Positions 40,710 to 48,777 of a stretch of DNA of 49,283 nucleotides are shown in pieces. The stretch is from an uncultured Acetatifactor sp. (lineage in GTDB: Bacteria > Bacillota > Clostridia > Lachnospirales > Lachnospiraceae), in NCBI GenBank assembly GCA_947624245.1, contig CANQJL010000019.1, positions 1 to 49,283 on the forward strand, read 5' to 3'. The position numbers and the translations under genes were made by a program. The notes under the pieces were generated by a model. It worked only from the letters and a program-made list of their open reading frames with translations, had not been told where the DNA came from and did no database searches. Every line of letters starts with the position of its first letter. Within the stretch, counting starts at the first letter, position 1.

Positions 40710-42206
40710 ATGAAATATCTGGTGACTGCGAAGGAGATGCGTCGCTATGATGCGAACGCCGCGGAGAAGATCGGCATACCGGCCGTGGTGCTGATGGAGC
40801 GGGCGGCGCTTGCCGCTTTGCAGAGCATACGTGAATACTGTCTGGACGAAAAAGAGGCGCCGCAGACGGCGCTGATCATGGCGGGGACGGGGAACAACGG
40901 CGCAGACGGTCTGGCACTGGCCAGACTGTTGTGCGAGGACGGCTTTGCGGTGGAACTGTGGACGGTGGGCGGACCGGAAAAGGCCTCTAAGCTGTGGCAG
41001 CTCCAAAAAAGGATACTGGAAAGTTATCCCGTCAAATTAAGCACAAAACCGGAAAAGCCGGAATATACTGTTACGGTAGACGCATTGTTCGGCGTGGGAC
41101 TGTCCCGAGAGATCACGGGGGAATATCGGGAGGCACTGGAGATGTTCGGGGAGATTGCCGGACACAGGATCGCCCTGGATATGCCGAGCGGCGTGGATTC
41201 GGATACGGGAAGGATCAGGGGGGAGGCTGTCAGAGCAGATGAGACCGTGACCTTTGGCTTTGCAAAACGCGGTCTTTTGCTGTATCCCGGCTGCGAATAT
41301 GCGGGAAGGGTGACCGTCGCCGACATCGGCATCTCTCCAAGGTGCTTTCTCGGGGAGAAGCCGGGCATGTTCTTCTGCGACGAGCCGGTGGGGGAGCTTC
41401 TGCCAAGGCGGCAAAAAGACGGCAACAAGGGGACCTTCGGAAAGGTTCTGCTGATCGCGGGAAGCCGCAATATGGCGGGGGCGGCGATTCTGGCGGCAAG
41501 GGCGGCGTACCGTATCGGCGCAGGCATGGTGAAGATCATCACGCCCAAGGACAACCGCGTGATCGTGCAGGAGACGATCCCCGAAGCGCTTCTCGGGGAA
41601 CCGGAGGATATGGATACGGGCATGGAGTGGGCGGACGTGATCGCAATCGGGCCCGGCATCGGCAGGGACGAGACGGCGCTTACCTGCCTCAAAAAAGCAA
41701 TCGAGGAATCCGACAAGCCGCTTCTGGTCGATGCGGACGGGTTGAATCTGCTTTCGGAGAATCCGCAATATCTGCGGCGGCTGGCGGAGCAGGGAAAGAG
41801 CGGGAGAGAGACGGTCCTGACGCCCCATGTGGGCGAGCTTGCCAGACTTACGGGAAAGACGGTGGCCGAGCTCAAGGAAGACCTCGCGCGCTGCGGCTGT
41901 GAGACGGCAGAGGAAACGCACGCGGTGGTGGTCGCAAAGGACGCGAGGACCCTTGTGTGCGCCGAGGACAGACCGATCTGCTTAAATGTAAGCGGCAACT
42001 GCGGCATGGCCACCGCGGGGAGCGGTGACGTGCTGGCCGGAATCATCGCCGGCATGATGGCTCAGGGACTGGACGCATTTTCCGCGTCCGTGGCGGGGGT
42101 CAGAGTACACGGACTGGCGGGGGACGCCGCAAGCAGCCGATTGGGCGAGCATTCCTGTATGGCCGGCGATATCGTCGATATGCTTGGCGCCATAGGAGAA
42201 ATGTAG
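40710..42206 (+). CDS. nnr: Bifunctional NAD(P)H-hydrate epimerase / ADP-dependent dehydratase
   Basis: This metabolite-repair enzyme restores damaged NAD(P)H hydrates. The 498 residues fuse the N-terminal YjeF-N epimerase domain (residues about 1-210: MAGTGNNGADGLALARLL, MPSGVDSDTG) with the C-terminal ribokinase-like dehydratase (about 225-498: NKGTFGKVLLIAGS, GPGIGRDE, LTPHVGELARLTG, GNCGMATAGSGDVLAGIIAGM). AGGAGGAGAAG precedes the start. It is followed after 81 bases by the endoA/mazF-like toxin gene, a neighbourhood related to that in other Firmicutes. The GC-rich competing hairpins at 40582-40657 lie in its leader. Confidence 0.96.
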   Translation: MKYLVTAKEMRRYDANAAEKIGIPAVVLMERAALAALQSIREYCLDEKEAPQTALIMAGTGNNGADGLALARLLCEDGFAVELWTVGGPEKASKLWQLQKRILESYPVKLSTKPEKPEYTVTVDALFGVGLSREITGEYREALEMFGEIAGHRIALDMPSGVDSDTGRIRGEAVRADETVTFGFAKRGLLLYPGCEYAGRVTVADIGISPRCFLGEKPGMFFCDEPVGELLPRRQKDGNKGTFGKVLLIAGSRNMAGAAILAARAAYRIGAGMVKIITPKDNRVIVQETIPEALLGEPEDMDTGMEWADVIAIGPGIGRDETALTCLKKAIEESDKPLLVDADGLNLLSENPQYLRRLAEQGKSGRETVLTPHVGELARLTGKTVAELKEDLARCGCETAEETHAVVVAKDARTLVCAEDRPICLNVSGNCGMATAGSGDVLAGIIAGMMAQGLDAFSASVAGVRVHGLAGDAASSRLGEHSCMAGDIVDMLGAIGEM

Positions 42207-42287
42207 CAGTTATAGTATTTTTTGATTAAACAGCCGACAGCCGGCAATACTATTCCTCAGACAAACTTAGCATTATTTGGAGGGAAA

Positions 42288-42629
42288 ATGAGACGAGGAG
42301 ATGTATATTATGCAGATCTGCGGCCGGTCATCGGCTCGGAACAGGGTGGTATCAGGCCGGTGCTGATCATTCAGAACGACGTGGGAAACAAGCACAGCCC
42401 CACGGTCATTTGTGCGGCGATCACCTCAAAGATGAATAAGGCGAAGCTTCCGACGCACATTGAGCTCAATGCGTCCCTTTACGACATGGACAAAGATTCC
42501 GTTGTGCTCCTGGAGCAGCTCCGCACGATAGATAAAAAGCGTCTTAAGGACAAGGTCTGCCATCTGGACGGAGATATCATGCGAAAGGTGAATCGTGCGC
42601 TGATGGTAAGCCTTGAGCTGGATACATAA
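42288..42629 (+). CDS. MazF/EndoA-type mRNA endoribonuclease toxin
   Basis: The 113-residue protein closely follows EndoA/NdoA of Bacillus subtilis: [68 protein letters not shown]. It cuts single-stranded mRNA at short sequences. Catalytic and core residues (the RPxxIIQN strand, Thr in CAAIT, Arg in EQLRT) are present. The start at 42288 follows GGAGGGAAA. No antitoxin of the EndoAI/MazE kind is visible in the 81 bases upstream or immediately downstream, although such antitoxins are normally adjacent. Either the antitoxin is elsewhere or the toxin is controlled differently. Confidence 0.93.
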   Translation: MRRGDVYYADLRPVIGSEQGGIRPVLIIQNDVGNKHSPTVICAAITSKMNKAKLPTHIELNASLYDMDKDSVVLLEQLRTIDKKRLKDKVCHLDGDIMRKVNRALMVSLELDT

Positions 42630-42645
42630 GAGAGAGGGGCTGCCC

Positions 42646-42674
42646 TTGACGAAATTATTGCAAAATGATATATT
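42646..42674 (+). promoter_or_regulatory. Promoter of the CNNM/CorC-type gene
   Basis: TTGACG (42646-42651) and TATATT (42669-42674) are separated by 17 bases. A small imperfect hairpin with arms GTTCC and GGAAC (about 42684-42703) lies in the leader. Confidence 0.7.
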
Positions 42675-42734
42675 TACTGTAATGTTCCGCGCCGTGCGGG
42701 AACAAAATGAACTTGTGGAGGAAAATATTTAAAA

Positions 42735-44141
42735 ATGGACGACAGCGGGCCTACTGCCAGTATTATTTTCTTTGTGCTGCTGCTTCTGACAGACATGTTC
42801 TTTTACGGCTTCACGGCGGCGCTTCATTCTCTGAACGAGAAGGAGATCGAGAGAAGATCCGTCGAAGAGAAAAATAAGAAAGCGCTGCGGCTCAAATATA
42901 TGCTGGACAATCCGTCCGGCTTTATCAACACATCGCAAATGGTCACCATGCTGGTCAATGTTATGATAGGCGCGGTACATCTGGGACTTTTGATCAGGGC
43001 TTTTATGTGGGGACTTTCTTCGGGCCTCGGGAACGTGCCGTATATTTCGACGGAGGTGATCGCGGCGGCGGCCGCGCTTTTTGCCACCGTGCTGCTTCTC
43101 TACATAACGATGACCCTGGGCGTACTGCTTCCCCGCAGGATCGCAATGCGGATTCCTGAAAAATGGGCGTACGCCTTTGTGACGCCGGTCTACTTTGTGA
43201 TGAAGATATTCCGTCCCTTCACCGGGCTTGCCGGTGTTACCACGAACGGTATCCTGCGCCTGTTCGGCGTGAAGACCTCTCCCGACGAAGTCGATGTGAC
43301 GGAAGAAGAAATCATCAGCATGATCAATGAGGGGCATGAGCAGGGCGTGATACAGGCCAGCGAAGCCGAGATGATATCGAATATCTTTGAGTTCGGCGAC
43401 AAGGAAGCGCAGGACATCATGACCCACAGGAACAATATTGTGGCGATAGACGGAAACATGCTGCTGCGGGACGCCATCAGCTTTATGTCGGAGGGACAGA
43501 ACAGCCGTTACCCCGTCTATGAGGAAAATCTGGACCACATCATCGGTATTCTGCACCTGAAGGACGCCATGCGTTTTTACGCGGACGAAAGTAAACTGTA
43601 CTGTCCGCTGCGAGACTTGGAGGGACTGCTTAGGGAGCCCTGCTTTGTCCCTAGGACGAAGAACATTGACGAGCTGTTTCGGGAGATGCAGGCCGAAAAG
43701 CTTCAGATGGTAGTGGTGGTGGACGAGTACGGCCAGACGGACGGACTGGTGGCCATGGAAGACATTCTGGAAGAAATCGTGGGAAATATACTGGACGAAT
43801 ACGACGAGGACAGCGAGTCGTTCATCGAGGAGAAGGGGGAAGATACCTACATCATCGAAGGAAAGACCCCTCTGGAGGAGTTGGAGGAGCGCTTCGGCAT
43901 CTCCTTTGCGGAGGAGGAATTTGAGACGCTCAACGGTTTTCTGATCTCCCGTCTGGACAAGATTCCCGAGCCCGATGAGGAATTCGACGTGGATTACTGC
44001 GGCTACAATTTTAAGATCCTGTCCGTGGAGAACAAGATGATCCAGAGCGTCCAGGTGACGAAGCTGTCGGAGGAAACGGCGCAGACGCAGGAGGAGGGCG
44101 GAAGCGAAGAATCCGAAGTTGAACAAAACGACCAAAAATGA
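42735..44141 (+). CDS. HlyC/CorC-family membrane protein with DUF21 and CBS domains
   Basis: The 468-residue protein has the CNNM architecture. The N-terminal DUF21 membrane domain has about four helices (residues 8-160, with the conserved NPSGFINTSQMVTMLVNVMIG). A CBS pair is near 205-335 (QDIMTHRNNIVAIDGN, SRYPVYEENLDHIIGILHLKDAMR), and the CorC_HlyC C-terminal domain is near 345-435. Family members are implicated in magnesium or sodium-coupled ion export; the old name hemolysin is misleading. The C-terminal tail is acidic. GGAGG lies before the start. The yebC promoter overlaps the end of this gene. Confidence 0.9.
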   Translation: MDDSGPTASIIFFVLLLLTDMFFYGFTAALHSLNEKEIERRSVEEKNKKALRLKYMLDNPSGFINTSQMVTMLVNVMIGAVHLGLLIRAFMWGLSSGLGNVPYISTEVIAAAAALFATVLLLYITMTLGVLLPRRIAMRIPEKWAYAFVTPVYFVMKIFRPFTGLAGVTTNGILRLFGVKTSPDEVDVTEEEIISMINEGHEQGVIQASEAEMISNIFEFGDKEAQDIMTHRNNIVAIDGNMLLRDAISFMSEGQNSRYPVYEENLDHIIGILHLKDAMRFYADESKLYCPLRDLEGLLREPCFVPRTKNIDELFREMQAEKLQMVVVVDEYGQTDGLVAMEDILEEIVGNILDEYDEDSESFIEEKGEDTYIIEGKTPLEELEERFGISFAEEEFETLNGFLISRLDKIPEPDEEFDVDYCGYNFKILSVENKMIQSVQVTKLSEETAQTQEEGGSEESEVEQNDQK

Positions 44142-44147
44142 TATGAT
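44119..44147 (+). promoter_or_regulatory. Promoter of yebC
   Basis: TTGAAC (44119-44124) and TATGAT (44142-44147) are separated by 17 bases. The -35 lies inside the preceding gene and the -10 begins immediately after its TGA stop. Confidence 0.7.
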
Positions 44148-44192
44148 GAAAAGCGGTCTGAAACAAATGATTCTTAAATACAGGAGGTTTAT

Positions 44193-44921
44193 ATGTCAGG
44201 ACATTCAAAATTCGCAAATATCAAGCATAAGAAGGAGAAGAACGACGCCGCAAAGGGCAAGATATTTACCATTATCGGCCGAGAGATCGCGGTGGCGGTC
44301 AAAGAGGGCGGTCCGGATCCCAACAATAACTTTAAGCTGGCTACCGTGATCGCCAAGGCAAAGGCCAACAACATGCCCAACGATACGATCGAGCGGGGCA
44401 TCAAAAAGGCCGCCGGAGATGTGGGCAACGTCAATTATGAGTATGTGACCTACGAGGGCTACGGGCCCAACGGCATCGCAATCATAGTAGATGCGCTCAC
44501 CGACAATAAGAACCGCACGGCGGCAAACGTGCGCAGCGCCTTCACCAAGGGGCAGGGAAACGTGGGCACCCCCGGCTGCGTGTCGTTTATGTTCGATAAA
44601 AAGGGTCAGATCATCATCGACAAGGAAGAGTGCGAGATGGAAGCGGACGACCTGATGATGACCGCATTGGATGCGGGAGCCGAGGACTTTAGCGAGGAGG
44701 AGGACAGCTTTGAGGTGCTGACCGATCCCGACGGCTTTGAGGAGGTCCGGAAAGCGCTTGCCGATGCGGGAATCCCCATGCTCAGCGCCGAGGTGACCAT
44801 GATCCCTCAAAATTATGTGGAGCTGACGGACGAAACGGCTGTCAAAAATCTCCAGCGCATTCTGGACATGCTGGACGATGACGACGATGTCCAGGCCGTA
44901 TATCACAACTGGGACGAATAG
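44193..44921 (+). CDS. YebC/PmpR-family protein
   Basis: The 242-residue protein is a full-length YebC/TACO1 family member: [32 protein letters not shown]-type segment [52 protein letters not shown] and a C-terminal acidic end. Members were described as transcriptional regulators, and recent work links the family to relief of ribosome stalling on proline-rich stretches. AGGAGG before the ATG and a promoter at 44119-44147 suggest strong independent expression. The long unbroken family core makes assignment safe; the exact role here is open. Confidence 0.95.
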   Translation: MSGHSKFANIKHKKEKNDAAKGKIFTIIGREIAVAVKEGGPDPNNNFKLATVIAKAKANNMPNDTIERGIKKAAGDVGNVNYEYVTYEGYGPNGIAIIVDALTDNKNRTAANVRSAFTKGQGNVGTPGCVSFMFDKKGQIIIDKEECEMEADDLMMTALDAGAEDFSEEEDSFEVLTDPDGFEEVRKALADAGIPMLSAEVTMIPQNYVELTDETAVKNLQRILDMLDDDDDVQAVYHNWDE

Positions 44922-44949
44922 AACACAGCATTTGAAAAGAGGATATTTT

Positions 44950-45918
44950 ATGGATAAGCTTGCAATCGTGGTACCCTGCTATAATGAGGAGGAAGTGTTG
45001 AAGATCGCCTCCGAGGCCCTGCGGGAGGTGCTGGACGATCTGATCCAAAAGGGGAAGATCGCTCAGGACAGCTTTATTCTGTTCGTGAACGACGGAAGCA
45101 GGGACCGCACATGGGAACTGATCGAGGAAGAACATGCCGCCCATCCCGTGCAGGTCTTGGGCGTGAAGCTCGCGGGAAACGTAGGGCACCAATTTGCGCT
45201 GACGGCCGGTCTGCTGACAGCTAAGGATATGTCCGATGTCACCATATCCATCGATGCGGATCTGCAGGACGACGTCAATGTCATAGAAGAAATGATCGAT
45301 AAATTCCACAATGGCAACGATATCGTTTACGGCGTCAGGAAGGAACGCAAGACGGACACCTTTTTCAAGCGTACTACGGCGCAGGGCTTTTACAAGCTGA
45401 TGAATCTCATGGGGGTAAAGACCGTTTACAACCACGCCGATTTCCGCCTGATGTCCAGGCGGGCCGTGGAGCAATTTTCCAAATACAAGGAGACGAATCT
45501 GTTCCTGCGCGGCATGGTGCCCCTGATAGGCTATAATACGGATTGTGTATATTATGACCGCAAGGAGCGCGTGGCGGGAGAATCCAAATATCCGTTAAAG
45601 AAGATGCTGGCGCTGGCTTTTAACGGCATTTCCTCCTTCAGCGTAAAGCCAATCAGCATGATCTTAGGGCTTGGTATCTTCATTATTTTTTCCTCCTTCC
45701 TGGCATTGATCTATGCGCTGATTTCCTATTTCACGGGACATGTGGTGCCGGGCTGGACCTCTTTGATCCTTTCCGTCTGGTTCCTGGGCGGACTGCAGCT
45801 TCTGGCGATCGGGCTTGTGGGACAGTATATCGGAAAGATCTATATCGAGGTAAAGGAGAGGCCTCGCTACAATATTGAGAAGGTACTGACGGCAGACGGA
45901 GACGGGAGTATAAAATGA
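44950..45918 (+). CDS. Family 2 glycosyltransferase, polyprenyl-phosphate type (DPM1/GtrB-like)
   Basis: The 322-residue protein has the GT2 start MDKLAIVVPCYNEEEVL, FVNDGSRDRTW, and the metal-binding SIDADLQDD near residue 100. Two C-terminal transmembrane helices follow (SMILGLGIFIIFSSFLALIYAL and a second near 275-300), as in GtrB/DPM1 enzymes that load a sugar onto undecaprenyl phosphate. The start at 44950 follows AAAGAGGAT; an upstream in-frame ATG overlaps yebC. The stop overlaps the next start by four bases (ATGA), so it is coupled to a multi-pass membrane protein that could use the lipid-linked sugar. Confidence 0.92.
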   Translation: MDKLAIVVPCYNEEEVLKIASEALREVLDDLIQKGKIAQDSFILFVNDGSRDRTWELIEEEHAAHPVQVLGVKLAGNVGHQFALTAGLLTAKDMSDVTISIDADLQDDVNVIEEMIDKFHNGNDIVYGVRKERKTDTFFKRTTAQGFYKLMNLMGVKTVYNHADFRLMSRRAVEQFSKYKETNLFLRGMVPLIGYNTDCVYYDRKERVAGESKYPLKKMLALAFNGISSFSVKPISMILGLGIFIIFSSFLALIYALISYFTGHVVPGWTSLILSVWFLGGLQLLAIGLVGQYIGKIYIEVKERPRYNIEKVLTADGDGSIK

Positions 45919-47807
45919 ATTGGGAAAAAGGCAAATTCAGCAATGTGATGTGGTTCCTGTATGTTCTGATGACAGGCTGGGCATTGTTCAGAATGGCGCA
46001 GATGAGCGTGAGCTCCATTCCGGAGGAGTCGAAATACGGCGGAGTACTGCTGGCCATGGAGATAGCGCTGGTGACGGGAGGCGTCGTCTTTCTGATCTAT
46101 AGATTCCGCAGCCGGCATTTTGCGGCGGGCGGAGAAGGCTTGAACTTCAGCATTGCCGGACAGGCGATCATCACTGCGCTGATCTTCGGAACGGGGATCG
46201 TGTTTCGCGTGACCCGACTGTCGGCGGCCGGTGACGCCGCATCTTATTTTGAACTGGCCAAGGTGGTCCAGGGACAGAGTGCGCCGCGCATTGTCCATGG
46301 CGCAAGTCATATCTATGTGCAGCTTCTGCATACGGTCTTTGTTTTTGTCGGCAATAAGTTCATGGCCGGAATCTGGCTGCAGATCATTCTGCAGTGCGGA
46401 GCGGCCTTGCTTATGTACTTTGCCGTGAGAAAGCTGACGGATGCCCTTGCCGCCACGGTATCCTTTGCCTATATCATGTTTTCGAACTATATGATACAGG
46501 AGGCGCTGGAGCTGTCGCCGAGAATGCTGTATTTTATGCTGTTCGCACTGGGGCTTTTCGTTATTTCTCTGGAAAAGTGGGAAGAACTAAAGCCTCTGCC
46601 CTTTCTGGGGAAGGGCCTGCTGATCGGCATACTCGGTTTTCTCGACGCGGGCGGGTTCCTGTTGTGGTTCTTCCTGGCTGCCATGATGCGGGCGGATTGG
46701 GAGGAGGAGCCGGACACAAAGCAGAAGGTCACGGCGCTGGGAATCGGGGCGGCCGGAACGGCGACAGGCTTCGCCGCCATGGTTGTGGCGGACTTTTTGA
46801 TCAGCGGTGTGTCCGTTCCCAGAATCCTTGACGTGTGGAAGGCACTGTACAATTCCAATCGTTTCGGAGTCCTGACCAATCCAAGCTGGGCCGGATTCAA
46901 TCTGGTAAATATGATTTTGCTGATTACCTTGACAATAGGGATATTCAGCTATTGGTGCGATCGGGAGAGCGAGCGGCTGAGCGTATGGATATTGGCATGC
47001 TGCGGTATTTGGATCGCAGGAGTTTTCGGTGTGTTTACGGATAAGATCCCCGGAGATCTGTATCTGTATTTATTTATCATTGTACTTGCAGGAATCGGTG
47101 TGGCGGAGTGCTTCCGCAAGAACAGGGAAATGGATTTCAAGGCAAAGGCCGCGAGAAAAACCGAAAATGCGGAACCCGTTCAGATGCCCGCCGAAGCGCA
47201 GCCCCAAAGGGCATCGGTCCACGGCTCCGATGAGATATGGGATTCTGCGCCCCGAGCGAAGTCGGCTGATGCCGGCGCTGCCGCAGCCCTGACGAACGAC
47301 AGGGTGCCGGCGGCAGAAGGGGAAGCGGCAGAGAATGTGTCAAAGGCAGAGAGCGAACCGTTCCAAGCTGTGCCGGAGACACAGAGCGAAGCGATAAGGA
47401 GTGTGTCACAGGTGGAGAGTGAAACGTTCAAGAATGTGTCGGAGGTAGAGAGCGAGCCGCCGAGGATTGTGCCGGAGGTGGGAAGTGCATCGGCAAGGAC
47501 CGCGCCGGAGAGACAGAGCGCACCGGCCATGACTGCGGCAGCGCAGGAAGAGGACGACGAGGAGGAAGTATGGGACAATCCCGCCGCTCAGGCACAGAAG
47601 CGTCCGCCTGCGGAAAGTGCCAAGGAAAGCAGGGCGCAGGATGAGCCCGCTCCTGAGAAAAAGCGGGAGGTCAGGTACATAGAAAATCCTTTGCCTCTGC
47701 CGAAGCCGCATCAGAAGCGCAATATGGATTATGACAGGGAGCTGACCAAAGAAAATGATGATTTTGACCATCCTGTCAGGCTGGACGATGATTTTGACAT
47801 AAAGTAA
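45915..47807 (+). CDS. Multi-pass membrane protein, GT-C-like, with repetitive cytoplasmic tail
   Basis: The 630-residue protein has about ten to eleven transmembrane helices in residues 10-400. An Asp-containing first loop (RLSAAGDAASYFELAKVVQG) and layout resemble GT-C/ArnT-type glycosyltransferases that use polyprenyl-phosphate sugars. That function is supported by the coupled GtrB-like gene upstream (four-base overlap). Residues after about 415 form a hydrophilic, probably disordered tail with six 11-residue repeats (codons at 47334-47531, pattern xVSxxESEPxx). The tail then becomes acidic, with IENPLPLPKPHQKRNMDYD near the end. The acceptor (teichoic acid, glycan or protein) is unknown. 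Confidence 0.8.
   Translation: MNWEKGKFSNVMWFLYVLMTGWALFRMAQMSVSSIPEESKYGGVLLAMEIALVTGGVVFLIYRFRSRHFAAGGEGLNFSIAGQAIITALIFGTGIVFRVTRLSAAGDAASYFELAKVVQGQSAPRIVHGASHIYVQLLHTVFVFVGNKFMAGIWLQIILQCGAALLMYFAVRKLTDALAATVSFAYIMFSNYMIQEALELSPRMLYFMLFALGLFVISLEKWEELKPLPFLGKGLLIGILGFLDAGGFLLWFFLAAMMRADWEEEPDTKQKVTALGIGAAGTATGFAAMVVADFLISGVSVPRILDVWKALYNSNRFGVLTNPSWAGFNLVNMILLITLTIGIFSYWCDRESERLSVWILACCGIWIAGVFGVFTDKIPGDLYLYLFIIVLAGIGVAECFRKNREMDFKAKAARKTENAEPVQMPAEAQPQRASVHGSDEIWDSAPRAKSADAGAAAALTNDRVPAAEGEAAENVSKAESEPFQAVPETQSEAIRSVSQVESETFKNVSEVESEPPRIVPEVGSASARTAPERQSAPAMTAAAQEEDDEEEVWDNPAAQAQKRPPAESAKESRAQDEPAPEKKREVRYIENPLPLPKPHQKRNMDYDRELTKENDDFDHPVRLDDDFDIK
47334..47531 (+). repeat. Six 33-bp coding repeats
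   Basis: Six degenerate 11-residue units run in frame: NVSKAESEPFQ, AVPETQSEAIR, SVSQVESETFK, NVSEVESEPPR, IVPEVGSASAR, TAPERQSAPAM. They lie in the cytoplasmic tail of the GT-C-like protein. The units are acidic and Ser/Pro-rich. Confidence 0.85.
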
Positions 47808-47840
47808 ACATGTATTTTTTTGTCCTAACAGGCAATGCTA

Positions 47841-47876
47841 ACAGGGAGTGCTCATGAGAGTGCTCCCTGTCGTTTT
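47841..47876 (+). terminator. Terminator-like hairpin
   Basis: ACAGGGAG (47841-47848) pairs with CTCCCTGT (47863-47870), with an inner CTC-ATGA-GAG stem, followed by CGTTTT. The T-run is short, so termination may be partial and the protease gene could receive read-through. Confidence 0.65.
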
Positions 47877-47933
47877 GCAGGCTCGGCGCGACAGGACATT
47901 TGGCCGCCGCAGGACAGGCAGAGAGGAGTCTTT

Positions 47934-48629
47934 ATGTCAGAGGAAAAGAAAGAGAAGAAAATTGAGCAGGAGGAACACCGCGACGAACGGATCGAGAAGA
48001 CGGGACAGGTGACGCTGGACGACAACGTACAGCTCGATAATATTCATCTCATCTCCATCATCGGAGAAATAGAGGGACACGAAAATCTTTCCAACAATTC
48101 CAAGGCCACAAAATATGAACATATACTGCCAAGTCTGGCAGCCATTGAGGACAGCAAGGATATTCAGGGCGTGCTGGTCTTATTGAACACTATGGGAGGC
48201 GACGTGGAGGCCGGACTCGCCATCGCCGAAATGATCGCTTCCCTCAGCAAGCCTACGGTATCTCTGGTACTCGGCGGAAGTCATTCTATCGGCGTTCCCA
48301 TCGCGGTCAGCACCGACTATTCTTATATTGTGGGAACGGGAACTATGGTGATACACCCTGTGAGAATGAACGGCATGGTGATCGGTGTGCCGCAGACCTT
48401 TGACTACTTCAAGCTGATCCAGGACAGGATCACGGGATTTGTCTGCGAACACTGCAGTATCGACAAAAAGACCCTGGAGGAGCTGATGATGGAGACGGGG
48501 GTGCTGACGAAGGACGTTGGCACAATTCTGGTGGGAGAGGAAGCCGTAAAGTACGGAATCATCGATGAGGTGGGCGGAATCGACAAAGCGATCGCAAAGC
48601 TGCACGAGATGATCAGTCAGAGGGGATAA
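47934..48629 (+). CDS. ClpP/TepA-like protease
   Basis: The 231-residue protein has the ClpP/crotonase fold motifs: LNTMGGDVEAGLAIAEMIAS (oxyanion GGD loop), GGSHSIGVPIA with the nucleophile probably Ser118, and GTMVIHPVRMNG supplying a His. It matches the TepA (translocation-enhancing protein) group rather than housekeeping ClpP, with an extra charged N-terminus of about 30 residues. The start at 47934 follows AGGAG by seven bases. In Bacillus the tepA gene precedes spoIIIE/ftsK; here the next gene is an Rpn-type nuclease gene instead. Substrates are not known. Confidence 0.88.
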   Translation: MSEEKKEKKIEQEEHRDERIEKTGQVTLDDNVQLDNIHLISIIGEIEGHENLSNNSKATKYEHILPSLAAIEDSKDIQGVLVLLNTMGGDVEAGLAIAEMIASLSKPTVSLVLGGSHSIGVPIAVSTDYSYIVGTGTMVIHPVRMNGMVIGVPQTFDYFKLIQDRITGFVCEHCSIDKKTLEELMMETGVLTKDVGTILVGEEAVKYGIIDEVGGIDKAIAKLHEMISQRG

Positions 48630-48654
48630 TTTATTTTTATAATATAAATTTAAC

Positions 48655-48683
48655 TTTACAAATTGCCTGTGGTCTGTTATAGT
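48655..48683 (+). promoter_or_regulatory. Promoter of the second Rpn-type gene
   Basis: TTTACA (48655-48660) and TATAGT (48678-48683) are separated by 17 bases, the same as at 838-866. The following leader bases are also nearly the same as in copy 1. Confidence 0.75.
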
Positions 48684-48777
48684 GACAGTATCCTTGAAAA
48701 ATCTAATCTATCTTCTTACGCAAATTCTGCGGCATTTTTCAAGACTACTATCATTTATCAACAGGAGGAATCTGCTT

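Noticed and set aside
42222..42287. In-frame upstream extension of the MazF-like gene, or a tiny antitoxin
   Set aside because: There is no ribosome binding site, and the conserved EndoA N-terminus starts at 42288 behind GGAGGG.
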